DNA of 64,000 bases from Rhynochetos jubatus (taxonomy: Eukaryota > Chordata > Aves > Eurypygiformes > Rhynochetidae). The stretch spans positions 46,105,200-46,169,199 of the forward strand of contig CM050648.1 of assembly GCA_027574665.1 (NCBI GenBank). Direction: 5' to 3'. Positions 10,811-24,600 of the stretch are shown piece by piece. The number at the start of each line of letters is the position of its first letter. The first letter of the stretch is position 1. The notes beneath the pieces are model-generated. The model made no database searches. It saw nothing but the letters and a program-made list of their open reading frames with translations, and had not been told where the DNA came from. The translations under genes and the position numbers were made by a program.

Positions 10811-11485
10811 TCATTATATTACAGACATTCCAGAGCAGAAATCATGCCAAGCATAAGGTTTCCAGCCTCTGAAAAAGACACCGTGAATGTTTCATTTCCA
10901 CCAGCGTTTCAAACTGAAAACTTCAATGAAGTTAGTAGGGTGTGAAGGAAAATAATAAATAAAGAAATAATTTAGTTTGATGACAACTCTTTTGATTACA
11001 ATTTCATCTTCAGGCTTATCATGTATCAGAAGCATAGGTGGTCTATTTTTTAAATATACTTCATTTGCTTATAAAATCTGGGAGGTAATACATAATATAC
11101 AGAAGGTGAGGCATCTAAATGCCTCATTTTTCTTTCCTTTGCTGTTGTGCTGCTTTGATTTATGAGTACTGTAATAATCTCTCTCACACATAAGTGTTTT
11201 TGTTGGTTTAGTATTTATAGGGTAAATAGCGTATTTTATTAACCCCCGGGTTACTTCATCCTTCTTATAATGAGCATATTTCCATTTCTTGAGCTATCTC
11301 TATGCAAGCCTGTCACAATTAAATCATTAGCTCCAAAAAACCATCAAAAGAAGTAATTGACTATATAACTGGAGAAGAAGCTCCCCTCTGGAGAGTTCCA
11401 TACACTTCCCAGGAGACTGTCAAAAATTCCTCACCTGACATACACATGCACGCACAGTTTGATGACTCTGAGAAAAGCCACCCCA

Positions 11486-11971
11486 TTAACACTTCCACAA
11501 GTCCTCGTCCCGTTCATCCGTGACGGATGAAGTGGCCCCGGGAGGCGGGAAGCATGCCAGTGAGGAAAATCGTCTGCTGAAATTGATTAATTGTGGCATG
11601 AAAAATTGATAAAGTCCCATGTGACGGCTGTGACGCCCTGCATTCCTACATCTCTGACAAAAGAGATGCTGAATCCTGACCGGTGACATTCCTGACAGTC
11701 TTTCAGGCTGGATAAAAGTTGGGGTTTCTGTCGCAGCAGGCACAGAGGAAAAGGGGAAAGTCTCAGCCCGAGCCTTGTCCAGTTGTGCTCGCTGTGGTTT
11801 TGAAGTGCTTGGGAGCATTCTACGCCACAACTTCAAGCACTGGAAGTTCTGTTCCAAAAGACTGGTAAAACCAACATACTCTCTCATGATTACTTTTGGA
11901 AAGAACAACATCTGGTAGAAAATACCAACCAGGCTCAGGCATCCTTTATCTGAGCAGTCTGTATTTCCCAA
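11486..11971 (-). other. 161-codon open frame, probably not coding
   Basis: The minus strand is open for 161 codons in a slightly CpG-richer patch. The predicted peptide has no resemblance to a family I know. It lacks a convincing codon bias, and the frame is not bordered by clear splice sites. It could overlap a non-coding DTNA 5' exon or a conserved element, since an AT-rich block at 11578-11610 has the look of constrained sequence. Listed because it is the longest minus-strand frame between the start-codon exon and 34 kb. Confidence 0.15.
11513..11531. repeat. Perfect short palindrome
   Basis: Two 9-base arms, TTCATCCGT and ACGGATGAA, are exact inverted repeats separated by a single G. 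It could be a dimeric factor site or chance. It lies at the CpG-richer end of the open frame described at this locus. Confidence 0.8.
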
Positions 11972-14900
11972 GCGAGGAAATCTTCAACTCCTGATATAAA
12001 CAGCTATTTTTTTTCCTCCATGAAATGTCAAATGTTGGATACTTGCTTTGGTATCTCTGGGAACTGGAAGCATTAGGATGCAGAGAAATGTGCTGGTTTC
12101 CCAGTGGCTATTTTTCATGCTGTTGACAAATCAGATGCTATTTTCTATGCAGCTAGTCAATATTTAAACCCAGCTTTGAGCAGAGAACAGTCACATTTTT
12201 CAGCAGCAGCAGCTCTTGTCTGCCATTGCTTGGGACAGTTTTATCCAAATGCCCTCCATACATAACAAAAACCTGCTATTTCTTTTCAGGATTTACCAGC
12301 ATCTCAGCTATGGATTTATGAATACAAAAGAGCCTGCTAGGGTCTAGCTCACAGTGACTTTGTGTGGAACTTAAAAGTTGTAGTTAACAGCTAGGTTTGG
12401 AGAGCTGTAGGTTTTGTAGCAGTACGAGAGAGATTTTTCCATAGGTTTTTCCTCTTCTCCCATTTTTTCCAGATGCAGCACCCTGGTAGATGGATGCTGC
12501 TCAGCTAACTAGAGGAGAGTTATGGCTGCTTATTGCAAAGTGAATTTGGATTGGAGAACAGAGTTAAAAGGGACAGGGAATGCTAGCTAAAGCTGTATTT
12601 GCAAAGTCACCCACCTCAGCAATCCTCAGAGTTAATAACGAGAATCATGAAAGGCCATTTCAGAGCCCTCTTCTCCGTAATGGATTTATTGGTGCCTTAT
12701 GAATGTCTTGTTCCACATCTCCTAATGAAGCAGGTTCCTAATGGGTCTCCCTCAGCTTCGCATTCCAGGACTAATCTTTGGCACTATAATAAAATTGCTC
12801 AATGCTTTTTCCTGAGGCTAGGTGTAATTGCATTGCACAGTGCTTGTTTGTATTTTATCTAGATGGGCATTTACAGTGAAGGAGGAAAATAAAAGCTGTT
12901 GCTAAGCTCATCTCCAACATGAGCCTCAGCAAGTCTGCCTCTTCTTACTTTTGTCATATTTTGCGATTTTACTATTACAAAAAAAAAAAAAAAAAAAAAC
13001 CCAAAAAAGAAGAAGAAACTGTCTCTTGATTTATCCCTTTAGCGAAATGTGTCTCTTGATTTTAAGAAAAAATTTTCCAACAGATTTTTCATCAATTCCC
13101 CTTTTGGGAGCTTCATATCCTTAGTATAAAACTGTCAAAAATGCCTAATAAGGCACCCACTGCAACTCATTTTCGTAACAGTCTTCAAGGAAGTCTGAAC
13201 ACCATGCAAATCTGATCTGTGAGGTCTAAAAAACAACTTGCGAAGAGGCTTATCACTTAAGAAAGGGCAACTTGAAGATAGAGAACATGAGAGTCTAAAT
13301 AGACTAATTTCATAGTTAATACTGGTAGAGAAGCAGAACTTTAACAGAGGATGCCGTGACTGGCTTCAGAGAACAAAGGATCCATCAGTCATTTTCCGTG
13401 TGAACTAGGCATTATCAAGTTTAGGAATTCAAACTGTTATTAACTAGGCCAAAATACATCCCAAAATCATTGTTTGTCTGCTTTTCATGGGTGCTTACAG
13501 AGTATAATTTTCAGCTTTTCTCTGCAACACAAAGGAGGACTTCTCTTGTATAACAGAGAATCTTACTACTCCAGACACAAAAGACATTTAAAAACCCCAA
13601 TACTTGAGACTTACAATATAGATGTGAAACTTTACAAAACCCTCTTACAGGAGTTGCTTAGATATTATTTTCCAACCATGCTCTTTTGGAGTCAGCCTTC
13701 CCGGCACTACAAGAAACTACTCCATTGGATGAAACACAGAAAGAAAATTGATGTTGAGTGATTCAAATGTTTTACCCCTTGGAGAGTAAAAATGATCCAA
13801 TAAAATAATTCTGTTCAGCTCCAAAAAACTTTCCTCCAGTGCTTCATTGCCATTGCTTCTGATAAACGGTTCTGATAAACTGTAGGGATTGATTTTAGCT
13901 AACTGGTAGACATTTAAATACAGTTTTTCAAAGTTCTATTCAAATGCTATTTTATAATTATATTTTGTCTAAGTTTTATTAAATATTTTAAAACAAATAA
14001 AGCAGATATTGATTTCCTTTATACACATGCATAACGTTTCAGAGCTTTAGTTCAGCTGAGTGGTAGTTAAAAATAACTTCTGCTAAGAGCTATTCCTTTT
14101 TTGCTACATTCAAAACACATTCCAGAAAAAGAAGAAAACCCCAAAGCTCAAGACACAAAAGTTGTCGATATACTACGCCAAATCTGCTTGTCTGATGTGT
14201 TAATGCGTTAATGGAGCTTTGCCATGGATTTCACCCAAACTATAGTTTTTCCTTCAACACATGGGTTTTATTCTACTGTTTTTCTAAAAAAACCCAGGAT
14301 CAATAAAGTATTGATCCCCTTTAAACACTCAAATTTGCAATTCTACTTCTTTCAGTTGGTTAGGCGAAGAATAATTTGTAGGGAAAACTGTAATGAAACT
14401 CAAGGGATAAAAAGTTATAAGGACTTTGACACAGGAAGAATGTAATTGATACTCTGATACTTTGGTACTCTGGTCTTCTCTCAGGTCTTTTTATTTGCCA
14501 TTGTAGAAATACAAAGGAGATTGCAGGATTTCACATATAATTAAACTCCTACTTAGTCAAAAGGACCTTTCAGTTCTTCTTGTGCTGCCGTAATTAAACC
14601 CAAATTCATTTGAGTAAGCTGTCAGTGATATAATTGTGTTGGGAAGCATTTCCTGGCTTCTGCCAATTTTAATAATACAAGTTGTCAGTTTTTGTAAATA
14701 GGGATTTGATGATTATTTGCTGTAGGACAGTAGATACTTTCATCTCCTTAGAATTATAAAAACAGCTAAATAAACCAAATGGTAGCTGTGGGAGAAGGTA
14801 CATTCGCAGGCAGTTGAAATTATTGAGCTCCTTTGTGTGTACTGTGAAAATCTTTTATTAAAATTAAGTAACGTTGGGCAGTAAAATAAATTAGTTAATA

Positions 14901-16100
14901 GAGAGGCTGTTGGCTTTTGTCACCTTACCTGACCAAAAGTTTCAGCATCTGAAGAATTAATTGGATAGCCATAGATTTAAAGGAGTTGAAAAAAAACTTA
15001 CCAGCTAAGAAGAGTTCCATTATTCAACTGAAAACCAAGGAGAACTTAAATTTTTTCATCTTTATACCTGAGATAGACCCTTTTGGCCTTGTTCCACTTT
15101 GTAATTTTCTGAAATATTCTAACAAATAGATTCATGAAAAAGTACTCTGAATAATATCTAAACAACACAGCTAAAAAAAAAAAGCTTTAAAAACGTTCCC
15201 ATGGAAATCCAAGTCTTTCCAGATTTAATTAGGGGAAAATAAATTACAAATGAGAGAATGATGAGGCACTGATGAAATTGTTCACATATATTCTTTCACA
15301 GTGGTAGCTGCTAATTTGTCTTAAAGTTCAGGGAAAGCGGGCACTAGGACATCAGACTGGCACTAGGATGGGAATTAATGAATTTATGAGCATATTTGGG
15401 TTAAGTATACCTTCTGAGACAAAAAATGCTTTGATTACCGAGTCTGTATGAATCTCATGCAGAGAGAAATCAGAGCCTTAATGCAAGTAAGAGCAGCCTA
15501 CAGGCTGATGTAATTAATACCTGAAGAAGGCATTTCTAGCAATTAGCTATTGTCAGTGAATAAGGAAATGGGAGATTTTACTTTTTTCCTGGCCATATCC
15601 CTGCTGTGAGCGGCCTGAGGGCTTGGGTAAAAGTGATACAACTTGATCATTTGGTGGCTGCATTCAGCTGAAGATTCTTTTAAAGCAGATGCCAACTTAT
15701 TCCTTTCAATTCTGTTTGCAAGTACCAGATCACACTGAAGGACACTTCAGACACCAGACACCAAGTCTCTGAGTTTGTGGTGGGAAAACAAGTTCCACAT
15801 GCACCATTAAAATGATTTCACTTGGCAGCCTTAGCTATAACAGTTCAGTCCTCAAGATATCCATATCCAGTTAAGATACTAACTATCCCAATGTCAGAAC
15901 GATTAAAATCAGTGTCTGTACATTCTCGTTTCATAACTGTCTGCCTGCATAGCCATGAATAATCACCTAAGCAGTACAGCAACACAATCATTATGTCCAA
16001 CAGAAACAGAACAAGCAGGCTGGCAGTACCATGTGGTAACAGAAGAAACAGCAGAAAAAAATCCAAGCAATGAGATATCTATATTTGTAAAAGTTTAAGT
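11972..16100. other. Upstream non-coding region, second part
   Basis: AT-rich non-coding sequence. It includes an A21 tract at 12979-12999 and a stretch at about 15505-15600 with TAATTA (15511-15516), CAATTAG (15540-15546) and little simple repeat, which could be a conserved non-coding element. No exon, RNA gene or transposon was recognised. Frames at 12599-12862, 13474-13761 and 14224-14445 (all plus) do not resemble known proteins. Confidence 0.5.
12979..12999 (+). repeat. poly-A tract (21 nt)
   Basis: Run of 21 A followed by CCC and a short AAG-rich stretch. An AATAAA hexamer lies about 90 bp upstream (near 12888), so I considered a retroposed transcript tail, but the sequence upstream resembles no known gene or SINE. 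Treated as a simple repeat. Confidence 0.9.
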
Positions 16101-19100
16101 GACAAGAAATTACAGGCCAATACAAACATGTCTGAGTTTTCTATTGGTGAACGCGTAGGAAAGGCACTCAGATGGGCTCTGCTTCAACAAAAGCTTTCTT
16201 TAATCTGTCCTTTTTCTGCAAAGCCTTTGCACACAGACCAGACTCAAAGACTGTGCTTGAATTCCATTGTGCTAATCGAGTACTTAGCTGAAGAATGGAT
16301 TGCTAAGACAGGCTCAAAGTTTTCTCTCTTTAGTCCTTCATAAATGCCTAACAAAAAGGACAGCCTACAAACCGTGAACATAAAAGGCAATGTACTTGGA
16401 ACTGGCACTTCAAGGAGGAGTCAGAGTACATAAGATAAGCTTTAGTCACGTGCAGAGATGTATCTGACAGAGAACACACCTCCTCCGCATGTGATGTGGA
16501 AGTTTACAGAGTACTAAGGTCACTTGGAAAGCAAAAGGAATTAAAGAATTAAAGTGAAGGGTGTTAAGAAGCACAAGAATCTTTCCCCCTTTCATCCTTC
16601 TCCTCTTCATTATTTGGATGCATGTTGAGATGCTATTCAGGACACTCTTACAGAAGTGAACTGTGAAGAGAACTACAGTTCATGTCAGTTTGTCACTGGT
16701 TATTCCTCAAGTATCCTTCCACAGAAGGTTAGCGTAAGTTTTCCTGCTACAGAACTGCATTTGAAGCAAATGTATTGTCTTTGCCTCTCAGCCAGCGTAG
16801 ATCTCCCATCGCTGGACTACCTTCAAACAACATTACCATATCCTTCCATATTAGTCTAGCTAATTCATTTCAGTGATTAATGAGGTACAGCTATTTATTA
16901 GGTGCAGGAATTTTTGCAAAACTATCCATTTAAATAAATAGTAAGTCGGGCATCTTATATCCCCACTACAACATCAATATGTTAGACATAAGGCTCTGAA
17001 GTGCTGTAATAACTTGAAACAATTCAAGAAAAAACCCCACCCTTATTTCAACAGGTGAAAAACAACAGGAAATGAAAGAAGATGCAAATGAAACAAACAG
17101 ACAGCTTGATACGCACTATCAGCTAGTTTATCTTCTCAAATAAAAAATGTAATACACCAAATTAATTTTAACCTAATTAAAATCTGACATTATTTTATTA
17201 GGCAATATCATTATTACAATAGTGTACAGGAGAAAATGAAATACAATATAATTATGTAGCAAATAGTCTCCTACTCTAAGCCAGAACAGAAAGCTAATAC
17301 TTGAAATATTGAATGCAAAGATAATGGCTGGTGATGCTTGTAAATGGACACAGCAGAAACAGGCTCCTACGTATGATTCACTGTTCTTTCCCCTCAGATA
17401 CGCACACTACTGCACTGGTTGGACTCTGCTATGCTCGAGTTACAGTTGTATATGCAAAATATGCTTGAAAAGGAACATTTTTAATAAAACAGTATTCATT
17501 GTATTGTGAAAGAACATTTAGGTCATAAAAACCCCTCCGATGCAGCATAAAGATTTCAGCTAGTAGAAATATACATGGAAGCAGACTTTCATCTGGAGAA
17601 ATTTCAGCGCCCTGAATTTACCTTTCCCATGGTGAGGAGGGAATGTGAAGAAAGCCATGGAGAGCACAGGAAAGCCCAAAAGAAGCACAGCTAATCAAAC
17701 TGGCAGCTATGGCTGCGAAGATTCCTGATGCGCTTTGAAATCCCCAAATGGTTGTTAAAAGAGGATTTTCTTCATGTAAAATGAAGTAGACAGCTTCTTC
17801 GAAACATTCATCTAAGGGTAGACAAGACAGAAGACACGATCCCATGCAAGCATTGCTCTAGGATGCACAGAATGCATCAACCTGTGTGGAAAAATGACTT
17901 TTGTAACATTAGAACAGGTCACAAGAGATGTCAAGACAGGGTCACACAAGACTTTACGTCTGTATGTGCTTCTGTCATGTTTCACCCAGAGCTAAACTCC
18001 TCAAACTAATTTTTCAATACCTCCTTCCTTTGCAAAGACCTCGTTTTCCTTCTATTTCTGCTAAGGTCTATTATTCTACATACAAACCCAACAGTTTATA
18101 TGTTTAAATGCACATATAAAGCCGTAAGGGAAGATGAATGCTTTACGTGATGTATGTCTCCCACTGCCAGGAGGAATTACTGGTCTCAAGCCAACATTTT
18201 CACCTGTGCAGGGTAGTTTTTTACCCTGGGAGAACTGCTATGGACTTCAGTGAGGCTACTCAATGAATGAATAAGGACTTTCCTGCCCTTAGGTCACGGT
18301 TGCATCTCGTAGGAGTTTTTTTCAAAGACCACACAACACAGCAGTTCTAGGTGAACCACCTCAAAAACACTCCCTGGGGCAACGCCAATCACTGAACTCC
18401 CAGCCGTGAAGGTGCGATTTCCAAGATCCAACACGCTTACACAAAGATGAAATAGGCCACCGCAAATCAGCGGCCACTGACGATCAGAAGGGCTCACAGC
18501 TGATGGAAGGAGAAGGGATGGTCTGTGTGTCATGGGTGAGCAGCACATTTATTCAGATAATTGCGACCCAGAGGTAGCTACAGGTCCCTTTCACGTTCAG
18601 AGGCCCTGTGTGTAGCCCACCGCAGCTGGTCTTGCCAGTGTGATGCTCCAGCTGCTCGCTGAATAACCGCTTTCAAAGCAGTGACCAGTTTGCTTCACAG
18701 AACAACAGAAACTGAAGTTGAGAAGCCCGTGCCAGTTAGAAATGCCGTATCACTGCCTTGACAAAACCATGGCCAATTTGAACCCTGCAGGTACACGTAG
18801 CCGATCCTTAATTGGTCCAGAGGCATCTAAATAGATGTAGTTTAAGTTTGTAATAAGCAGATTTGAACTAAGCTGCTTAATGATATTGGCAAACAAGAAT
18901 AAGTGCATTCACACCTCGGGTGTCATTTGCTTAATTCTGAGACCATGTCTAATATTATTCTGCGTATTCTGGCAAAAAAGCAGCAGTGTATTTCGGTCTG
19001 CCTTATCAAATGCATCACCTCAGGGCAGGAAGCAAGAGACCTTCCCCCTTCGTTTGGCTGTGGTTCAGCCATACTCAACTATTACATTCTGCTTTAGGCA

Positions 19101-21529
19101 CCAAGTTGTCTGGAGGCTATTGGCAGAGAGGAAGGAGAGAGGAAGAGAGATGGAGAAATACTCAGAGGGTAGAGATTGGAGGGTCTGATTTCTGGGAAGA
19201 GAATAACATCAAATCTATACAGTTTTGTTAAAAGCTGATGAGCTGGGAATAAAAAACTATCTGCGGTTCATGTTGAGGAGAGAATTAATAGGTGTGATAC
19301 ACAGGGTTTAATTAGGAATAAAAGGAATGGTATTTAAATGCAGAAAATGTCCCATCTTGACATGGGAAGTGAAAGATGTATTAGGCTGTGAACAGTCTCT
19401 CAAGAGATGTGGTGAATGCCCTACAGTGTGTGGCTTTTTAAAACCATCCCAATGAATCTTTAAATAGATATTGTAGGCCCAACACACTATTTTCAGTGAG
19501 GTAAAACGGAGACTCCAGAAGTGTTTCTGGATAATGTTACCTATTGACATTACTGGGACTTGTACTGTTGGCTTCGAGGAGCTAGGGACCAAATTGGAGC
19601 CAGGCAGCCAAGTGAAAACCCTTTAGGATCAGACACCTGAGAAGCAAGAGTATGACAAGCCCAGATCTAGGGGCAGACATACTCAGCGCTGGGGGTTTCA
19701 CATCAGGAAACCAGGTGAGTCCTGTGTAGTAGGATCCCAAGCACGAGCAAGACAGAGCTGCAGCAAAGTCAGCTGGAGGACCAAAAGCTTTTCAGCAGAG
19801 GAGAACCAGGACTATGCAGAAAAGGGACAGGACTACCAGGCGAGATGAATTAACACCGCGTAATATGCGGAGCTTCCAAGAAAAATCAGTGGGATTATCT
19901 GAAATAGTTTCTGGTGGGTTGAGTGGCCAACCCCTAATTCCTCCCAACCTGCATCCGGCCTCTTCTGCTGAGGGAACCGATTACAACCCGTTGCAAGGCT
20001 GAGGGTCTTCAGAGAGGCTGTCTCAGCGGAGCAGGGCTCTTCCTTGTTGCCTGACCAAGGCACTTCCAGGAAGACATTGTCCTTCATGCCCTAGCTGTAG
20101 GCCCTGTGCAGGCTGTCACTGTGTGCTGCTGCTGATTCCCAGAGAACAGCTCGCCTTTCCTCTTCACCTCTCCCACTGCTGCAGGGGATGGTGACACCTC
20201 CCCAGAACACTGCTTTCCCTCCCTCCGGGAGACAGAACTTAGGAAGGACTGGAAGTGACCTGGAGGGTGGAGGAAACCTGACAACACTGCTGAAAATCTT
20301 TCTCAAGCACATCTGAAGGACCTGAAATACCCCAGTCCAGCTCAGCTTTTCAGCTCGAAAATTTCCATTTCCAAACCCTGGAGAGACAAAGGATCATTCT
20401 ACCTTTCCAATCCATTGCCTATTGACTCAGGTTATCAGTTACCTCAACTGGTTTTCAGCTGTTCTAATACTTGCGTTTCACTACGGACGCTGGAGGCAAA
20501 GGGTAGTTAGGAATCAGAGGTGTGAATTCTGTTCCAGAGGCATTGAAACAGATTTAACAAAATCCATTGGGTAAATATTTAGCTGCGGGACTGGTTCTAA
20601 GCAAGCCTATGGAAGTGTGGTTTTACAACACAAATGAGTTGAGAAGGGGACTTGAAAGAGCCAGAGATGCTTTTTCTCCAGTTGCTTACGATTTTACTTA
20701 TTTTATCTACAATTTTTCTGTTCAATCCGATTTGTAAAGCAGCCAGAGAGGACAAATACCTTTTCGTGGAACAGGCTCACATGCTGTAATGTGTTGAAAT
20801 ATTTGGCAAAGAGAGGCCTTTTGGTGGTAATCCCTGCGTACGCCCCATTTTTCTGCAGCCGAGGAGAAGCAGTGGAAGGATTTCCATCGGCAATCTCCAA
20901 CGCCAGGAGATTTGTTTGTATCAAGTGCCAGTCATTCCTTACTATGTCAGCAACAGGCTATTTAAGGTTGTATCATCTAATGCACAACATCACAGAGATT
21001 TCGGTGAGGTAGAAAAATATTATGGAGTAGCACATCTGGAGGCAACCATTCATATGTCAGTCGCACTGAGCTGGCTACATAGGCAGGGCTTATCAGAGCA
21101 GAAGCCCCAGGGGGTCCATGAGAAGCCAGGGTGGAGCAGATCCTACTCTGAAGTAACAGCAACTCTGGAAGTCTTTCAAATACGCAGTTTCTGATAGAGT
21201 CAGTCTGCTTGCGAAGGTTTTACCATAGCAGTCATGGAGCTATAAATAACCCATAGCATTAATAAGGTCAAAATAATGAGGGGAAAAAATGTAATGGGAT
21301 CACTTCAGACCCGATTTTCATCTAAGACCTCACATTAGAGAGAGCCAATACGTATTTTTGAAAATCATGTTAGCTCTATAAGGAAAATACTCCAGGTTGA
21401 GACACAAATAGCTCAATTCTCTTTTTTCTGAGTGATCTGCTGAAATTGCGCTGACTTAAACAGTTTAAAAAGCTTTAAAATTTTGTAAGGTTCTAAATTT
21501 ACAGAACTGTAACACTACATATACATAAA
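16101..21529. other. Upstream non-coding region, third part
   Basis: Non-coding sequence without a recognisable gene or repeat. A purine-rich patch lies at about 19110-19160. Short frames on both strands (for example 18880-19188 plus and 19308-19592 minus) look random. Confidence 0.5.
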
Positions 21530-21666
21530 AATGATAAACTAATGCACTTAGAGAAGAAGCTGGAGAACCAACATGCTTAAGCCTCTGGAAGTTGCTAATG
21601 ATAAACTAATGCACTTTAAAAAGAAAGAGCTGGAGAATCAACATGTTTAAGCCCCTGGAAGTTGCT
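21530..21666 (+). repeat. Diverged tandem duplication of a ~67-70-bp unit
   Basis: Two adjacent copies at 21530-21596 (67 bp) and 21597-21666 (70 bp). Both start AATGATAAACTAATGCACTT, carry a GCTGGAGAA(C/T)CAACATG(C/T)TTAAGCC core and end CTGGAAGTTGCT. They differ by a few substitutions and a short A-rich insertion, so this duplication is older than the 33-bp one at 7806. No similarity to a known transposon was recognised. Confidence 0.92.
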
Positions 21667-24600
21667 ACATCTGCCAGCAACAGTTGCTGACACGAGCCAG
21701 ATTCTTGAACAGTGCTGAAAACTCAGATCCTGGGACAGTTGCATATGAGCTGCTCCGATGAGGAAGAATACCAAAGACCAAATCCAAAGCTTCACATGTA
21801 AATGCTTTCTGTTCGCCTCTAAAATTTCAACAGAGAAGCTAGGAACAAATATTTTTTTAAAAAAGGCTCCTTGTCAGACTTGATTAATATATTTGCTAGG
21901 ATCAGAAAGACACATCACATAATCTTTGACTTGATCAGTTTTGATATGACAAAAGATTAGAAAAAAACCAAATACAGTACTCTCTCCAATGTCCAAAGAA
22001 AAGATGTTCCCATTCTGCTCATGCACACTGAACAAACCGATCACATCTGCACACATTTGGTTACATCAGGATAAAAGTGAGTGCGTTTTATATTTGTTTC
22101 CCTAGTAGTGCAAACACCGACTGCAAAACAGGTAACACCTGAATGTATATGGGAGAGAACACCTTTTAAGATTAAACCTTTTAAGCTTTCTAAGGGCAAC
22201 AGCTACTCAGAATAATCTTTTCTGCCATATACCTACCCATGAAAAAGATTTCTAGGCAGATTTCCAGGCCTCCTAGGCTAGATACAGCATCTGGATTGTC
22301 TCTGTCCTGGTACGAAGGTTTTTGACTTGTTCTTGAATTCATGGATCTATCTGCAACAAATGCAAACTTCAGTATATGCATTGATTTCTGATATTTATTG
22401 GGGGAAAAATACAGATCTGTAAAGAAAGGAACTTTAGCTTACACTTCTCACTCTTTTTACAGGGTGACTTTAAAAAAGAAAAACGTCTTTTGTTTCTTTT
22501 TTCTCAGTAAACAGCTCTCTTGTATTCCAGACAGGTTTATTGCGTGGGAAAAAAAATATTTGCTCTTTAAAATAAAGGATTTAGATTTTTTTCAGGGACT
22601 GGGCCAAAGTTTTGCCCTGAATGATGAAGAGCAGACATTCGGGGAGATTTGCGTCTGAGGGCTCCCGGCCAGAGTTACCATGAGTACTTGAGCAAAATAT
22701 TGTGGCAAATTTCTCTTGGCTGGAACAAAGGCTGCAAATCTGATTTTGAAAACATGGCATCAGGGTACAACCCCCACTTCTTTCTTTCTGCGTCTACTGT
22801 AAAAGGCAGTACTACTTGTACCGCCACTGCTTGCAGGCCCCTAGGCCATCTCCCTCTTGTTCCACACCTGGAACAAGACAGGCCTGACACTGGTCCCTGC
22901 CCCTCATGTTTCTGCCACGGGTAGAAAGGGCAGGTCTGACTGCTGGCTGTGCAAACACTTTTAAAAGTGGGAAGCCATGTATTTGGAGCATTGCTATGGC
23001 TTAGCTAGCTGCAGACTTACTCTCTTAAGCTGATACCCAATACATTGGTTTAAGTTGCTATAATGATAGACCTTTGCAAATGTAGCCTGCACTGCCTTAG
23101 GGAAAATAGGTTGCACTGAACTTGAAATTCTCAGTAAATATGTCTGAAATTTCTCCTTTTAAAACTGGGAGTTGAAGCCTGTTGAAATCTACCTGGAGTT
23201 TTTTCTGCAGCCCTGCCAAGTGAAATACCCTCTCCCTTGGGAACAGAACTCACAGGCTGGCATATGCAGCCATGCTTGTCCTGCACTGATTAATGCTTCT
23301 CTGCTGCTGGCGTGGCATCTCTCCTAAAGGTTGTGAACTTCCAAGTGGCTCTTTTCCAGCACAGTATGTTTGGAGCAGAAAAGGGAACAGGAAAGGTGCG
23401 CATGAAAAAAGTAAAAGCTCTTCACCTTCTATATGAAATACGGAGTTTAATCCCAGTTCCACCTAAATCAGTGCAAAGGTTTTCACTGACTTCAATAACA
23501 ATGAAATCAATTTTGCCAGGATTTTACCTGTATTTAATTTTAGCCATAATGGTTTATTCTTTCAAAAGTAACCTGCGACTTGGGATACCTCTGTTTCTGG
23601 ATGTAAGATATTCATTAGGTATCTGCCTTTCACAAAGGAAAAGTTCTCATTCTCCCCCCTCAAAAAATCAAGCTGGGTAATGAAAATAAACATCATCTTT
23701 TGAAAACAGACTCCAGTCTTCATGTTTGTCTATTTTGTAGTGGTGCAGTGTTAAAATTAGAATTCTGTAAGGTTAAATTGTAATGTGACAGATTCACAAT
23801 CAAGGGGGATCCAAGACAATGGAACTGCAACAATTGATAAGCAATGAATAACAGCAATGTGTGGATCAGCAGCCACTTCTCTTCTTTAATTACTCAATGA
23901 AAAAGGTGTCATTTGCCATAAACGACACGATCTTGTTCATCCTTAACTGGCAGATGTGAAATACTCAATGATGGGAGATTTTATGCTTTATTATATCAGC
24001 TCATTTTTTTCCACATCTTTATCCAATTCAGATAATTTTGGATTTAAAATTATATGCTGTTTTACAAAGACAGGAAATTAACCTAGTGACCTTGATGTAA
24101 TAATTTCAGTCACTGATTCCAATGAAAATAATCTATCCCTTAGCTGTCCAGAATTTTGATAGGAAAAGTGTAACTACCAAACTGTGAATATAGAGAAGAG
24201 AGGATGAAAAGGCACAGAGATTGCATGGACACATCCAGAAGAGAGAGGTTTAAAATACTGCCTATTTTTATGCAATAAATCATGCTGGGGGAAGGGACAA
24301 AAGATATTTTAAAATGCAGACATAACCGCAAAAACTCTTCTTCCTGGCCTGCAGGTGTTTTCACATACCAGGTTGTCATCTGATACAACAGGAATTTAAA
24401 GGGACAGGACACTAATTAGCAGTAGCTCATGTGGTCCTGCCCTTTGCAAGAAGTTGCACAAGCCAGATGGAGTATGTTGAAGACGGCAGAGCCTGTTCTG
24501 CCTCCAGCACACATGGGGGACTTCCCTGTTCGCACCTGACCAGCCGTAGCGGAAGGGAAGATGGATCAGCATTTTCCCAGGTAGAATGCACTTACAGCCC

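Larger units (their letters stand above)
7300..11485. other. Upstream non-coding region of DTNA, first part
   Basis: Non-coding sequence upstream of the start-codon exon, probably a 5' intron. It holds a TC microsatellite (7515-7535), a 33-bp tandem duplication (7806-7871) and an AT-rich element with several homeodomain-type cores (about 10748-10810). No conserved coding exon was recognised. Open frames such as 8336-8716 (plus) have no family resemblance or clear splice sites. Confidence 0.55.

Noticed and set aside
1988-11533. Shared TGACGGATGAAG string near 1988 and 11521 as a dispersed repeat
   Set aside because: Twelve bases of identity with unrelated flanks is explained by chance in 64 kb.
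12590-12999. Retroposed transcript ending in the poly-A tract, with AATAAA about 90 bp upstream
   Set aside because: The sequence upstream matches no gene or SINE I know, and no target-site duplication was seen.
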